From: Nakamurella silvestris
Lineage (GTDB): Bacteria > Actinomycetota > Actinomycetes > Mycobacteriales > Nakamurellaceae
Assembly (NCBI GenBank): GCA_003576535.1
Contig: QXCQ01000132.1
Coordinates: 224,573-288,572 of the forward strand
Length of the DNA stretch: 64,000 nucleotides
Direction of reading: 5' to 3'
The notes beneath the pieces are model-generated. The model ran no database searches, was not told the origin of the DNA, and saw only the letters and a list, made by a program, of their open reading frames with translations. Numbering within the stretch: position 1 is the first letter of the stretch; every line of letters begins with the position of its first letter. Shown here one piece after another: positions 38,782-47,867 of the stretch. The position numbers and the translations under genes are program-made.

Positions 38782-41700
38782 ATGTCGTTGAATCGCGTCA
38801 TGGCGGGTGCGTGCAGTGGTGTTCTTGTCACTGCCCTGCTCTTTGCCGGAGCACCCAGCGCACTCGCTTCGAGCCCGCCTTCAAGTTCCATCAGTGCCGC
38901 CACCCTCAGCGCAGCCAATCTGAGTGAGATCGCCTCGTCCTTCGCGGCCGAGCCCGGCTACCCCCGTCAGTCCACCCTGCGTACCTACCCGGAGAACCTC
39001 GCCGACGCGTCGGTGAACCGTGGTGTCATCCGCTTCGACGAGATCGCCCCGAAGCTCAACCAGTGGATGCAGTCCAGCAACCGCATCTCGGTCGAGGTCA
39101 TCGGCGAGTCCAGCCAGGGTCGTGATCTGTACCTGATCACCGTCACCGCCCCGGAGACCCCGCAGCAGACCGCGCAGCAGACCGCGTGGCGTCAGAAGAT
39201 CAAGGAGAACCCGGCGGCCGCCGCCGCGGACACCGCCCTGCAGGCCGGTTACAAGATCCCGATCTGGTTCAACAACAACATCCACGGCAACGAGTGGGAC
39301 GGCACCGACGCCTCCCTCAACTACGTCCAGAAGCTGATCACCGCTCCGGACGCCGAGGTCAACGCCCTGCTGAGCACCTCGCGGATCTACTTCACCGCCA
39401 CCAACAACCCGGACGGCCGCGTGGGCAACACCCGGGCCACCGCCCTGGGCCTTGATCCGAACCGCGACTTCATCACCAACCAGACCCCGGAGACCACGGC
39501 TTTCCGTGACATCATCGGCGACATCCAGCCGCTGTACTTCTCCGACATCCACGGTTACACCAACATCCTGCAGATCGAGCCCTGTGGCCCGCCGCACGGT
39601 GAGAACTACGATTACGACCTGTTCATCCCGCACGCCTACGCCTCCGCCCTGCGGATCGAGGCCGACGTGATCGCCGCCGCGATCCCGGGCAACACCTATC
39701 AGTCCGCCACCGGCGGCGTCACCACCACCCCGACCAACAAGCTGCTCATCCCGTACCGCGACACCCCGTCCGGCTGGGACGACTGGCCCCCGGTCTTCAC
39801 CGCCCAGTACGCCGCCTTCTACGGCGCCGTCGCCCAGACGATGGAGCTGCCGCTCGGCCGGGTCACCAACGTGACCACGAACAAGGCCAACGCCGCCGTC
39901 AACATCAAGGTCGCCGAGGTCGCCATCAAGTCGACCATCGACTACGTGATGGAGAACAAGGCCGAGATGCTGGCCAACCAGATCGAGATCTTCCGCCGCG
40001 GTGCGGCGGGCGAGGCCCTGCGCCCGATCTCCTCCCCGGTGGAGCCCGGCTCGGTCCCCGGACCGACCCAGTGGCAGGCGCTGTGGGGCCCCGAGGACCA
40101 GTACACCACCGAGTTCCCGCGCGCCTACGTCATTCCCGTCGGCACCACGCAGCGCTCGGCCACCGACGCCGCGACCCTGGTCGACCACCTGATCAACCAC
40201 AACGTCGCCGTCACCAAGGCGACCTCGGCGTTCGTCGCAGCCGGTAAGAGCTACCCGGCCGGCTCCTACATCGTGAACATGCATCAGCCGATGCGTGGCC
40301 TGGCCAACGCCCTGCTGGCTGCCGGTTCCGATGTGTCGCTGAAACTGCCGTCCATGTACGACATCTCGGCCTGGTCCCTCGGATACCTGTGGGGCGCGAC
40401 CGTCGTCCGCGTCGGCAACACCTCGAACTCCTTCAACGTGGCCACCACCCCGGTGGCCATCGCCGACCCGACCGGCGTGATGCCGGCCGCCGGTTCCTAC
40501 CTGACCTTCAAGCCGGTCGGCTCCAAGGAGATCCAGGCCCTCAACAGCCTGCTCGCCGCCGGGGTCCCGGTCGCCACCGTGGCCGACGGCTCCGTCGTCA
40601 TCGCCCCGGACCAGGCCACCAAGGTCGCCGCCGCCGTCGCGCAGTTCGGCATCCAGGTCAAGGGCACCAACGGCCGCGAGTTGCTGGCCCCGGGTGTGCA
40701 CAACCTCAAGTCCCTGCGCGTCGGTTACGTCGGCGGCGCCGACGACCTGCTGACCCTCAAGGAACTCGGTTTCGCCAACCCGACCCTGGTCTCCGCGGCG
40801 CTGCTGCAGGCCGGCACGGTCGACCTGGCCAACATCGATGTGCTGTGGATGGCCGGCAACCTGACCTTCACCGGTGCCCAGACCGTCGCCTCCGCCCAGA
40901 TGGACGCCTACCTGGCGGCGGGCAAGGGCATCGTCGGCCGTGGGACCGGGGCGAACACCTTCGCCAACGCCCGTGGCCTGGTGACCGCGACCGCCACCGC
41001 CGGCAACACCTCGGCCAACGGCATCATCAAGGTCAGCAACAACCCGGACGGACTCCTCGGAGCCTTCGGCCAGGACTACGTCTTCGTCAGCGCCCCGGTC
41101 TCCTTCAGCGCCCTCGGTGGCAACACCGTCGCCCTGCAGACCTACGGTGCGGGCAACCCGGTCCTGTCCGGCCACTGGCGCAGCACCAACGCGACCAACG
41201 GTCCGGAGATCGCCGGTGGCAAGGCCTCCGTCATCACCGGAACCTCGGCCACGGGATCGAAGGCCATCGTCTTCGGCACCTACCCGACCTTCCGTACCCA
41301 CCCGAAGGGCATGTTCGGCGATCTGTCACGCTCGCTGTTCTCGGTGGCGCTGGAAGGCACCGCCGTGGTCAAGCCGTCGCACTTCGACGACATCGCCGTC
41401 GGGGCACCGTTCTTCGACGAGATCGAGTGGCTCTTCAACGAGGGCATCACCGAAGGCTTCCAGGTCGGGAACAAGCTCCTCTTCCGCCCGGGTGCGGCCG
41501 TCGAACGCCAGGCCACCGCAGCCTTCCTGTACCGCTACGAGGGCAACGGCTGGACCCCGGTTGCCGGCACCCAGACCTTCGCCGATGTCCCCGTCACCCA
41601 CCCCTTCTACAAGGAGATCGAGTGGATGGCCTTCAAGGGGCTCAGCACCGGAACGGCGAACCCGGTCTCGGGTCTGAAGCCGCTGTTCAAGTCCACCGAT

Positions 41701-41934
41701 TCGGTCAGCCGGCAGGCCTTCGCGGCCTTCCTGTTCCGTCTCGCCGGTGAGCCGGCCTTCAGCGTGGGAACCGGGTTCACCGACGTGAAGCCGAGCCACC
41801 CGTTCTACACGGAGATCTCCTGGCTCGCCAGCACCGGTATCAGCACCGGATTCGGGGGCGGCCTGTTCAAGCCGGGCGCCACGGTCGACCGCCAGACCAC
41901 GGCGGCCTTCCTGAAGCGTTTCGACGCGCTCTAG
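38782..41934 (+). CDS. Secreted M14 zinc carboxypeptidase with three C-terminal SLH-type domains
   Basis: The protein has 1050 residues. A signal peptide occupies 1-31 (GVLVTALLFAGAPSALAS). The M14 catalytic domain has zinc ligands His168 and Glu171 in NNNIHGNEWDGT and His257 in FSDIHGYTN, and a probable catalytic Glu355 in AQTMELPLG. Middle domains of unknown role run to about 865. Three SLH-like repeats occupy 868-1050, each with an F-x-D-(I/V) start, PF(Y/F)-x-E-I-x-W and a final R-Q-x-x-A-A-F-L motif; such modules bind secondary cell-wall polymer. It probably works at the cell surface on peptides. The ATG follows GATGGAG. Confidence 0.85.
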   Translation: MSLNRVMAGACSGVLVTALLFAGAPSALASSPPSSSISAATLSAANLSEIASSFAAEPGYPRQSTLRTYPENLADASVNRGVIRFDEIAPKLNQWMQSSNRISVEVIGESSQGRDLYLITVTAPETPQQTAQQTAWRQKIKENPAAAAADTALQAGYKIPIWFNNNIHGNEWDGTDASLNYVQKLITAPDAEVNALLSTSRIYFTATNNPDGRVGNTRATALGLDPNRDFITNQTPETTAFRDIIGDIQPLYFSDIHGYTNILQIEPCGPPHGENYDYDLFIPHAYASALRIEADVIAAAIPGNTYQSATGGVTTTPTNKLLIPYRDTPSGWDDWPPVFTAQYAAFYGAVAQTMELPLGRVTNVTTNKANAAVNIKVAEVAIKSTIDYVMENKAEMLANQIEIFRRGAAGEALRPISSPVEPGSVPGPTQWQALWGPEDQYTTEFPRAYVIPVGTTQRSATDAATLVDHLINHNVAVTKATSAFVAAGKSYPAGSYIVNMHQPMRGLANALLAAGSDVSLKLPSMYDISAWSLGYLWGATVVRVGNTSNSFNVATTPVAIADPTGVMPAAGSYLTFKPVGSKEIQALNSLLAAGVPVATVADGSVVIAPDQATKVAAAVAQFGIQVKGTNGRELLAPGVHNLKSLRVGYVGGADDLLTLKELGFANPTLVSAALLQAGTVDLANIDVLWMAGNLTFTGAQTVASAQMDAYLAAGKGIVGRGTGANTFANARGLVTATATAGNTSANGIIKVSNNPDGLLGAFGQDYVFVSAPVSFSALGGNTVALQTYGAGNPVLSGHWRSTNATNGPEIAGGKASVITGTSATGSKAIVFGTYPTFRTHPKGMFGDLSRSLFSVALEGTAVVKPSHFDDIAVGAPFFDEIEWLFNEGITEGFQVGNKLLFRPGAAVERQATAAFLYRYEGNGWTPVAGTQTFADVPVTHPFYKEIEWMAFKGLSTGTANPVSGLKPLFKSTDSVSRQAFAAFLFRLAGEPAFSVGTGFTDVKPSHPFYTEISWLASTGISTGFGGGLFKPGATVDRQTTAAFLKRFDAL

Positions 41935-41972
41935 ATCTTGTCGTTTCGATGATCTGATCGACTGATTCACCT

Positions 41973-42009
41973 GAACGGCCCGGCTGCCATCGTGGTAGCC
42001 GGGCCGTTC
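41973..42009 (+). terminator. Strong intrinsic terminator after the M14 gene
   Basis: A stem of GAACGGCCCGGCT(g)CC with GG(t)AGCCGGGCCGTTC closes over a short ATCGT-type loop, followed by TGTGTTGGTG. The long GC stem 38 bases after the stop codon is a good terminator, but the T-tract is weak, as is common in actinobacteria. Confidence 0.75.
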
Positions 42010-42047
42010 TGTGTTGGTGCGTGTGTTGTGGTGCGTGCGTTCTCCCG

Positions 42048-42805
42048 CGAGCGGACGCTGGCCTCTCACCTGCCTCGCCCGTTCCGCCGAGTGGACGGTG
42101 GCCCCTCACTCCGCCTCGCCGAGTGGACGCTGGCCCCTCACCCCGCCTCGCGAGTGGACCGTGGCCCCTCACCCGCCTCGCCGAGTGGACGCTGGCACCC
42201 CACTTTCGGGGGTGTGGCAGTCCGCTCGCGGTGCGGGGCGGGGGTGTGGGGGTCCACTCGCGGGGTGGGGCCGGGTGGTGGTGATTTCCCGCGAGTGGAC
42301 GGTGGCCCCTCACCCGCCTCGCCGAGTGGACGCTGGCACCCCACTTTCGGGGGTGTGGCAGTCCGCTCGCGGTGCGGGGCGGGGGTGTGGGGGTCCACTC
42401 GCGGGGTGGGGCCGGGTGGTGGTGATTTCCCGCGAGTGGACGGTGGCCCCTCACCCGCCTCGCCGAGTGGACGCTGGCACCCCACTTTTGGGGGTGTGGC
42501 GGTCCGCTCGCGTCCCGGCGCGGGGGTGTCGGGGTCCGTTCGCGGTGCGGGCCAGGGGTGTGGGGGTCCGGTCGCGGGGCGACGCCGGGTGTGGGGGTCC
42601 GCTGGTGGCGCGGGGGTGCGGGCGGGAGGGTTCCTCGCGAGTGGACGCTGGCCCCTCATCCCCCGCGCCGAGTGGACGGTGGCCCCTCACTCCGTCTCGC
42701 GAGTGGACGGTGGCACCCCACTTTTGGGGGTGTGGCGGTCCACTCGCGGCCCTGCGCGGGGGTGTGGGGGTCCAGTCGCGGTGCAGGGGAGTAGCAGTCC
42801 ACTCG
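42048..42805. repeat. Array of 23 inverted/direct half-sites of repeat family A
   Basis: A core CGAGYGGAC (forward, F) and its complement GTCCRCTCG (reverse, R) occur 12 and 11 times (a few copies are degenerate). F cores begin at 42,048, 42,088, 42,120, 42,151, 42,182, 42,292, 42,323, 42,433, 42,464, 42,638, 42,669 and 42,700. R cores begin at 42,220, 42,252, 42,361, 42,393, 42,502, 42,534, 42,566, 42,597, 42,738, 42,770 and 42,797. Same-orientation neighbours are almost always 31-32 bases apart; orientation switches are 38-41. The block order is FFFFF RR FF RR FF RRRR FFF RRR. It lies between convergent genes, 30-40 bases after a terminator and 23 before the next stop. It carries no credible gene. 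Confidence 0.9.
42161..42442. repeat. Two identical 141-base tandem units inside the family A array
   Basis: Bases 42,161-42,301 and 42,302-42,442 are identical by eye over 141 bases. A third unit starts at 42,443 and diverges after about 45 bases. Each unit contains an F-RR-F set of half-sites, which implies recent duplication by unequal crossing-over or slippage. Confidence 0.9.
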
Positions 42806-42827
42806 CGCGGTGGAGCAGGAAGCCGAC

Positions 42828-43817
42828 TCAGCGCTCGGCGTGCAGCTCCATCGGATCGAACCCGTGCTGTGTGCTCGTCGTCGGGTACTGCATGTGTTTG
42901 ATCCGCTCCAGGGATTCCTCGAGCAGGATCCGGTTGGTGCGCAGCAGGTCGGCGATCACCAGCAGGGCGAAACAGAACAGCGAGGCGATCAGCAGCGATG
43001 ATCCCAGGATCAGCGACTGGATGTGCCCGCCCGCCTCGTCGGCGAAGAACCGGATACCGAACCGCACGAAGGGAACGAGGCCCGCGATCAGCAGGATGGT
43101 GCCCAGGGTCGCCAGCAAGGCGTAGGGCCGGAACATCAGGTAGCTGCGGACGATCGCCGACCCCGATTTGAACATGTGTTGCCAGATGTTCTTGAACAGC
43201 CGGGAGTCACGCGTTTTGGCGTTGGTGTCGATCTGCACGCTGGCGATCTTCAGTCGACGGTTGCCGGCCTGGATGATCGTCTCCATGCAGTAGCTGAACT
43301 GGGTGATGATGTTCAGCCGGAACAGCGACGCGCGGGAGTAGGCGCGGAAACCGCTGGCCGCGTCGGGAAGCTTGGTGCCGGCCGCCCGGTTGACGACCTT
43401 GCTGCCCACACCCTGCATCATCTTCTTGAACGGGGAGAAGTGGGCGATCGTCGCGGTCTGCCGGTCGCCGATGACGATGTCGGCCTCGCCGCGCAGGATC
43501 GGCTGCACCAGGTCGGCGATCCGCTCCTGGGGGTACTGGTTGTCCCCGTCGGTGTTGACGACGATGTCCGCACCCTGCGCCATGGCGTAGTCGATGCCGT
43601 CACGGAAGGAACGGGCCAGGCCCATGTTCCTGGTGTGGTGGACGATGTGCCGGACCCCGAGCTCGCGGGCGACCTCCACGGTCCGGTCGGTGGAACCGTC
43701 GTCGATGACGAGGATCTCGATCACGTCGATGCCAGGGATCTCGCGGGGGATCGACCGGATGACGTCGGGGAGAGTCTCCTCCTCGTTCAGGCAGGGAATC
43801 TGGACGAGCAGTTTCAT
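42828..43817 (-). CDS. GT2-family glycosyltransferase, dolichol/polyprenol-phosphate type, membrane-bound
   Basis: The 329-residue protein has a GT-A catalytic domain at 1-230. LLVQIPCLNEEETLPDVI starts the fold, VIDDGSTDRTVEVA holds the first Asp pair, and NTDGDNQYP is the DxD-type metal motif. Two membrane helices lie near 240-260 and 275-300. This matches polyprenyl-phosphate mannosyl/glucosyltransferase-like enzymes that charge a lipid carrier at the membrane for cell-wall or surface glycan assembly. Donor and acceptor are not determinable. AAGGAA lies about 12 bases before the ATG. Confidence 0.85.
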   Translation of the reverse strand: MKLLVQIPCLNEEETLPDVIRSIPREIPGIDVIEILVIDDGSTDRTVEVARELGVRHIVHHTRNMGLARSFRDGIDYAMAQGADIVVNTDGDNQYPQERIADLVQPILRGEADIVIGDRQTATIAHFSPFKKMMQGVGSKVVNRAAGTKLPDAASGFRAYSRASLFRLNIITQFSYCMETIIQAGNRRLKIASVQIDTNAKTRDSRLFKNIWQHMFKSGSAIVRSYLMFRPYALLATLGTILLIAGLVPFVRFGIRFFADEAGGHIQSLILGSSLLIASLFCFALLVIADLLRTNRILLEESLERIKHMQYPTTSTQHGFDPMELHAER

Positions 43818-44196
43818 AAGGGGTCAAATTTCCTTGCTGTGAGAAGCCCGCTGTGACGAGAATGCTGGGAGCCGGCCGGCGTGGCTCACCCGGCGGCTCG
43901 GCTGCGAGTCAAGTCTGGTAACCGAGTCATTCTAACGGCATGCCCGGGCGCATCCGTGTAGCACGGACCGCGCGGCTCGCCCGGCCAGGGCCTGCCCGCG
44001 ACGCGCGGTGACGGCCGATTACCCGGTTGGCCCGGTGATCTGGCACAATGACCTCTTGCATCGGCCGATTTCGGACCCTCTCCCCGGGACTGGTCGTCAT
44101 TTGGTGTGTTCCGATCGATGTACCCCACCCGATCAGAACCCATCGCCGCAGGTGAGACCCCTCACCAAATAAGAACTCGAAGGAGTACGCGCCACC
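43818..44196. promoter_or_regulatory. Divergent intergenic region with rpsP promoter and leader
   Basis: This region separates the GT2 gene (minus) from rpsP (plus). A -10-like CACAAT at 44,044-44,049 in a TGGCACAATG context gives a leader of about 140 bases for rpsP. Near the gene, GGTGAG/CTCACC (44,151-44,166) can form a small hairpin before AAGGAG. No clear -35 is seen, and the GT2 promoter on the other strand is not evident. Confidence 0.45.
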
Positions 44197-44655
44197 GTGG
44201 CCGTCAAGATCAAGCTTGCTCGCATCGGTAAGATTCGCGAGCCGTTCTACCGTGTTGTCATCGCCGATTCCCGCTCCCGTCGTTCGGGCCGGGCCATCGA
44301 GGCAATCGGCAAGTACCACCCGAAGAACGATCCCTCGGTCATCGAGATCGACTCCGAGCGTGCGCAGTACTGGCTCAGTGTCGGCGCCCAGCCGACCGAG
44401 CCCGTTCTCGCCCTGCTCAAGGTCACCGGTGACTGGCAGAAGTTCAAGGGCCTGCCGGGCGCCGAAGGCACCCTGCTCCCGCAGCCGGTCAAGGCCGACA
44501 AGAAGGCGCTGTACGAAGCCGCCATCGCTGCCATCGGCACCGAGCTCGTCGCCGAGGCCACCACGCCGAAGAAGAAGGCCGCCAAGGCCGAAGCTCCGGT
44601 CGAGGCTGCCACCGAAGAAGCAGCAGTCGAAGCCCCGGCCGAGGACGCCAAGTGA
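44197..44655 (+). CDS. rpsP: 30S ribosomal protein bS16
   Basis: The protein has 152 residues. The conserved core is in the first 85 ([48 protein letters not shown]). The C-terminal Lys/Ala/Glu-rich extension is usual in actinobacteria. It is the first gene of the ribosome-maturation operon. The GTG follows AAGGAG at a longish spacing of about 12 bases. Confidence 0.97.
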   Translation: MAVKIKLARIGKIREPFYRVVIADSRSRRSGRAIEAIGKYHPKNDPSVIEIDSERAQYWLSVGAQPTEPVLALLKVTGDWQKFKGLPGAEGTLLPQPVKADKKALYEAAIAAIGTELVAEATTPKKKAAKAEAPVEAATEEAAVEAPAEDAK

Positions 44656-44891
44656 CCGAGCTCACCGATGCTCTTGAGCATCTGGTGCGCGGGATCGTCG
44701 AGCATCCGGAGGATGTCTCGATCGATCTGACCACCTCGCGTCAAGGTCGCACCTTGCAGGTCCGGGTCAACCCCGAGGACCTCGGCAAGGTGATCGGCCG
44801 TGGCGGACGGACGGCAACCGCACTTCGTACGGTTGTCACTGCCGTTGGTGGCCGCGGGATCCGTGTCGACGTCGTCGACACGGACCGCTGA
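44652..44891 (+). CDS. khpA: KH-domain RNA-binding protein KhpA
   Basis: This 79-residue protein is almost entirely one KH domain, with the GxxG loop in [18 protein letters not shown]. It is the conserved protein between rpsP and rimM and acts as an RNA chaperone with KhpB in other bacteria. The GTG overlaps the rpsP stop by four bases. Confidence 0.93.
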   Translation: MTELTDALEHLVRGIVEHPEDVSIDLTTSRQGRTLQVRVNPEDLGKVIGRGGRTATALRTVVTAVGGRGIRVDVVDTDR

Positions 44892-44898
44892 CCCCACC

Positions 44899-45402
44899 AT
44901 GGAACTGGTAGTCGGCCGGATCGGCCGTCCTCATGGCCTGCGCGGGGAAGTCACCGTGGAGGTCCGTACCGATGATCCGGACACCCGTTTCGCGGCCGGA
45001 TCGGTGTTCAGCACCGATCCGGCCGCGACCGGTCCGTTGACCATCACCTCCGCCCGGAGGATCGGCGGCAATCAGGTGCTCGGCTTCGAAGGGTTCGGTG
45101 ACCGCAACGCCGCCGAGACCCTGCGCGGCACCCTCCTGGTGGTGCAGACGGAAAGTCTGCCCGACCTCGAGGACACCGACGAGTACTACGACCATCAGCT
45201 GATCGGGCTCGAGGCCAAACTCGAATCCGGTGAGGTGATCGGGCCCGTCGTCGACATGATGCATCTGCCGTCCAACGACGTGCTGGTCGTCAAGTCGGCC
45301 ACGGGTGAGGTGTTGATCCCGTTCGTCGAGGTGATCGTGCCGGTGGTCGATCTGGCCGCAGGCCATGTGATCGTCGACCCGCCCGACGGCCTCTTCGACT
45401 GA
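44899..45402 (+). CDS. rimM: 16S rRNA processing protein RimM
   Basis: The protein has 167 residues from the ATG seven bases after the KH gene; a longer open frame overlaps the KH gene and is not real. The N-terminal RimM barrel begins [19 protein letters not shown], and the C-terminal PRC-barrel contains [11 protein letters not shown] and [14 protein letters not shown]. It assists 30S head maturation and binds S19. Confidence 0.95.
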   Translation: MELVVGRIGRPHGLRGEVTVEVRTDDPDTRFAAGSVFSTDPAATGPLTITSARRIGGNQVLGFEGFGDRNAAETLRGTLLVVQTESLPDLEDTDEYYDHQLIGLEAKLESGEVIGPVVDMMHLPSNDVLVVKSATGEVLIPFVEVIVPVVDLAAGHVIVDPPDGLFD

Positions 45403-45406
45403 TCCC

Positions 45407-46108
45407 ATGCGCCTGGACGTCATCACGATCTTCCCCGGTTATCTGTCCGCCCTCCACGAATCCCTGGTGGGCAAGGCGATCGCCGACGGGTTGATCCAGC
45501 TCGGTGTGCACGATCTGCGGAACTACGCCCATGATCGTCATCGCACTGTGGACGACTCGCCCTACGGCGGTGGTCCCGGGATGGTGATGAAGCCGGACGT
45601 CTGGGGGGAGGCCCTCGACGACGTCTGCGCTCCGGAGACCGTTCTGATCGTTCCCACGCCGGCCGGTCGGCCGTTCACCCAGGCGGTGGCGGCGGACCTG
45701 GCAGGCGAACAGCACCTCGTCTTCGCCTGCGGTCGGTACGAAGGTATCGACCAACGGGTCGCCGACGAGGCCGCCGGTCGGATGCGGGTGTTGGAGCTGT
45801 CCATCGGCGATTACGTTCTCGCCGGGGGAGAGGTTGCCGTTCTGGTGATGGTGGAAGCCGTCGCCAGGCTGCTGCCCGGAGTGCTCGGGAACCCCGAGAG
45901 CGCCGTGCAGGATTCCTTCGGCGAGGGATCGGTCGACCTGCTGGAACACCCGAGCTACACCCGGCCGTTGAATTACCGCGGGCTGTCCGTGCCGCCGATC
46001 CTGCTGTCCGGCAACCATGCGGCCATCGCCGCCTGGCGCCATCAGCAGTCCGTCGAACGGACCGCGGAACGCCGACCCGATCTGCTGATCGACCGCACCA
46101 CCGAGTAG
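45407..46108 (+). CDS. trmD: tRNA (guanine-N1)-methyltransferase TrmD
   Basis: The 233-residue SPOUT enzyme makes m1G37 in t[14 protein letters not shown] opens the protein, and [13 protein letters not shown] is the substrate loop. The trefoil knot that binds SAM includes [14 protein letters not shown] and [12 protein letters not shown]. It lies four bases after the rimM stop. Confidence 0.97.
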   Translation: MRLDVITIFPGYLSALHESLVGKAIADGLIQLGVHDLRNYAHDRHRTVDDSPYGGGPGMVMKPDVWGEALDDVCAPETVLIVPTPAGRPFTQAVAADLAGEQHLVFACGRYEGIDQRVADEAAGRMRVLELSIGDYVLAGGEVAVLVMVEAVARLLPGVLGNPESAVQDSFGEGSVDLLEHPSYTRPLNYRGLSVPPILLSGNHAAIAAWRHQQSVERTAERRPDLLIDRTTE

Positions 46109-46118
46109 TTCGTTCCAC

Positions 46119-46140
46119 CGGGCCCGCTCCGTCGGGCCCG
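46119..46140 (+). terminator. Possible terminator or attenuator stem after trmD
   Basis: CGGGCCCG-CTCCGT-CGGGCCCG forms an 8-bp GC stem 10 bases after the trmD stop. No T-run follows, so partial termination before rplS is the most that can be suggested. Confidence 0.45.
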
Positions 46141-46194
46141 CAGTACCGAGAAGCATCTGAATCACCGAACAGTCCAACTGTCCGCGCGTCGCGA

Positions 46195-46224
46195 TTTCGT
46201 CCTTGGCTGCCGATCTGGCAGACT
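46195..46224 (+). promoter_or_regulatory. Candidate rplS promoter
   Basis: TTTCGT (46,195-46,200), an 18-base spacer and CAGACT (46,219-46,224) form a plausible weak promoter, about 100 bases before the rplS ATG. The separation of rplS from trmD by 215 bases with a stem-loop supports an independent promoter. Confidence 0.35.
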
Positions 46225-46323
46225 AGGGGGGTTGCGATCTGATCGCGGCAGACCAACTTCCGATCACTCTACTTCCGGCTGGATCAGCGGGAAGAGTTTG
46301 AAAACCTCGCGAGGATACCCACC

Positions 46324-46677
46324 ATGAACACCCTGGACGCTCTGGACGCCGCTTCGCTGCGCTCCGACCTGCCGGATTTCCGTCCCGGCGACACCGTCAA
46401 GGTGCACGTCAAGGTCATCGAAGGCACGCGCTCCCGGATCCAGATCTTTGCCGGCCACGTCATCCGCCGCCAGGGTGGCGGACTGCAGGAGACCTTCACC
46501 GTTCGTAAGGTCAGCTTCGGTGTCGGCGTCGAGCGGACCTTCCCGGTCCACTCCCCGAACCTGGAGACCGTCGAACTGGTCACCCGTGGCGACGTGCGTC
46601 GTGCCAAGCTGTACTACCTGCGCGACCTGCGCGGCAAGGCTGCCAAGATCAAGGAAAAGCGCGACATCAACCGCTAG
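46324..46677 (+). CDS. rplS: 50S ribosomal protein bL19
   Basis: The protein has 117 residues of normal length. [19 protein letters not shown], the [19 protein letters not shown] segment and [17 protein letters not shown] are the L19 signatures, and the end is basic ([19 protein letters not shown]). It sits at the 30S-50S interface. GAGGA precedes the ATG by eight bases. Confidence 0.97.
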   Translation: MNTLDALDAASLRSDLPDFRPGDTVKVHVKVIEGTRSRIQIFAGHVIRRQGGGLQETFTVRKVSFGVGVERTFPVHSPNLETVELVTRGDVRRAKLYYLRDLRGKAAKIKEKRDINR

Positions 46678-46708
46678 ACCTGCAGTTCTACTTGAACAGT
46701 TTCCCGGC

Positions 46709-46742
46709 GAACCGCCGCATCCCACCTGTGGATGCGGCGGTT
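46709..46742 (+). terminator. Intrinsic terminator after rplS
   Basis: AACCGCCGCATCC and GGATGCGGCGGTT form a perfect 13-bp stem with a CACCTGT loop, followed by CCCGTTTA. The T-tract is short. It separates rplS from the first lepB. Confidence 0.8.
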
Positions 46743-46774
46743 CCCGTTTATGCAGCCGTAAGGTGTTTTCCATC

Positions 46775-47863
46775 ATGACCGAAGCCGATCCTGCAGAGCC
46801 GAAGACCACTGCGGTCTCCTCGGAGCTGACCACCGCCGCCACCCCGCCCGCCGACGGCACCCCGGGTGCAGACACCCCGGACGGTCCCGACTCCCCGGAC
46901 GCGCCAACGGTCTCGCCGGCCGCGTCGAAGTGGCAGCAGGTCCTGGACAAGCGCCGGAACAAGAAGCCTCGTCCGTTCTGGATCGAACTGCCGATCCTGA
47001 TCGTGGTCGCCTTCGCGCTGACCTTCCTGATCCAGACCTTCATCGCGAAGGTCTACTACATCCCTTCCGGATCGATGGAGCAGACCCTGCACGGGGCCCC
47101 CGAGGGCGGCGATCGTGTGCTCGTCAACAAGGTCATGTACAACTTCACCGACCCGGCCCCCGGTGACGTCGTGGTCTTCCGTGGCCCGACGAACTGGGCG
47201 CCCGAGGTGGCGGTCAACAAGCCGACCAGTTGGTACGGCAAGGCCCTGCAGTCCTTGGGGGCGGTGGTGGGTATCGCGCCCCCGGACGAGAAGGACTTCG
47301 TCAAACGGGTCATCGCGACCGGCGGCCAGACCGTTCTGTGTTGTGACGAGGCGGGACGGGTGACCGTCGACGGGGTGGCGCTCACCGAGCCCTACATCTT
47401 CGAGGACGTCGATCCCGAATTCGGCCCGGAGAGCAACTGCACCACACCACGCCCCTCGAACCGCTGCTTCGGTCCGTACACGATCCCCGAAGGTCAGCTG
47501 TGGATGATGGGGGACCACCGCGGATTCTCCTCCGACTCGGCCTACGGGTGCCGGGGTCAGGAGGTGACCCCGCCGATCACCCAGTGCCGCGGCCCGATCA
47601 GTGTGGACGACGTCATCGGCAAGGCCGCCTTCGTGGTGATGCCGATCTCCCGCTGGAAGGTCATCGACGACCCGGACATCCAGCAGGGGTCGGATTCGGT
47701 CGGTATGGCCGATCCCGCATCCGGGGCCTCCTCCGGCGGGCTCCTCGACACGGTGGCCACCCATCCGACCACCCCGGCCGTGATCGGTTTCGCCGGTGTC
47801 TTCGGTCTCCGCCTGGGCACCAGAGGATGGGCGCGCCGGCGGCGTCGGCACGCCGGGGTCTGA
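46775..47863 (+). CDS. lepB: Type I signal peptidase, copy 1
   Basis: The protein is 362 residues from the ATG after the rplS terminator. A Pro/Ala/Asp-rich cytosolic N-terminus (1-65) precedes one membrane helix (70-91). Catalytic Ser100 in YIPSGSMEQTL and Lys177 in DFVKRVIATGGQ are present, with the later GDHRGFSSDSAYG box. A second hydrophobic stretch near the C-terminus (VIGFAGVFGLRLG) and the basic end RRRRRHAGV could make a second anchor. It cleaves Sec and Tat signal peptides on the outer face of the membrane. A close paralogue lies two genes downstream. Confidence 0.95.
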   Translation: MTEADPAEPKTTAVSSELTTAATPPADGTPGADTPDGPDSPDAPTVSPAASKWQQVLDKRRNKKPRPFWIELPILIVVAFALTFLIQTFIAKVYYIPSGSMEQTLHGAPEGGDRVLVNKVMYNFTDPAPGDVVVFRGPTNWAPEVAVNKPTSWYGKALQSLGAVVGIAPPDEKDFVKRVIATGGQTVLCCDEAGRVTVDGVALTEPYIFEDVDPEFGPESNCTTPRPSNRCFGPYTIPEGQLWMMGDHRGFSSDSAYGCRGQEVTPPITQCRGPISVDDVIGKAAFVVMPISRWKVIDDPDIQQGSDSVGMADPASGASSGGLLDTVATHPTTPAVIGFAGVFGLRLGTRGWARRRRRHAGV

Positions 47864-47867
47864 AGCG

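Noticed and set aside
42048..42805. CRISPR-like array
   Set aside because: The cores alternate in orientation, spacers are not unique, two whole units are identical and there are no cas genes nearby.
42011..42901. Long open frames on both strands through the repeat array (for example 296 codons plus, 173 codons minus)
   Set aside because: The reading frames exist because the repeat is GC-rich and its 141-base unit is divisible by three. The translations are low-complexity, in several frames at once, and have no credible start or family match.
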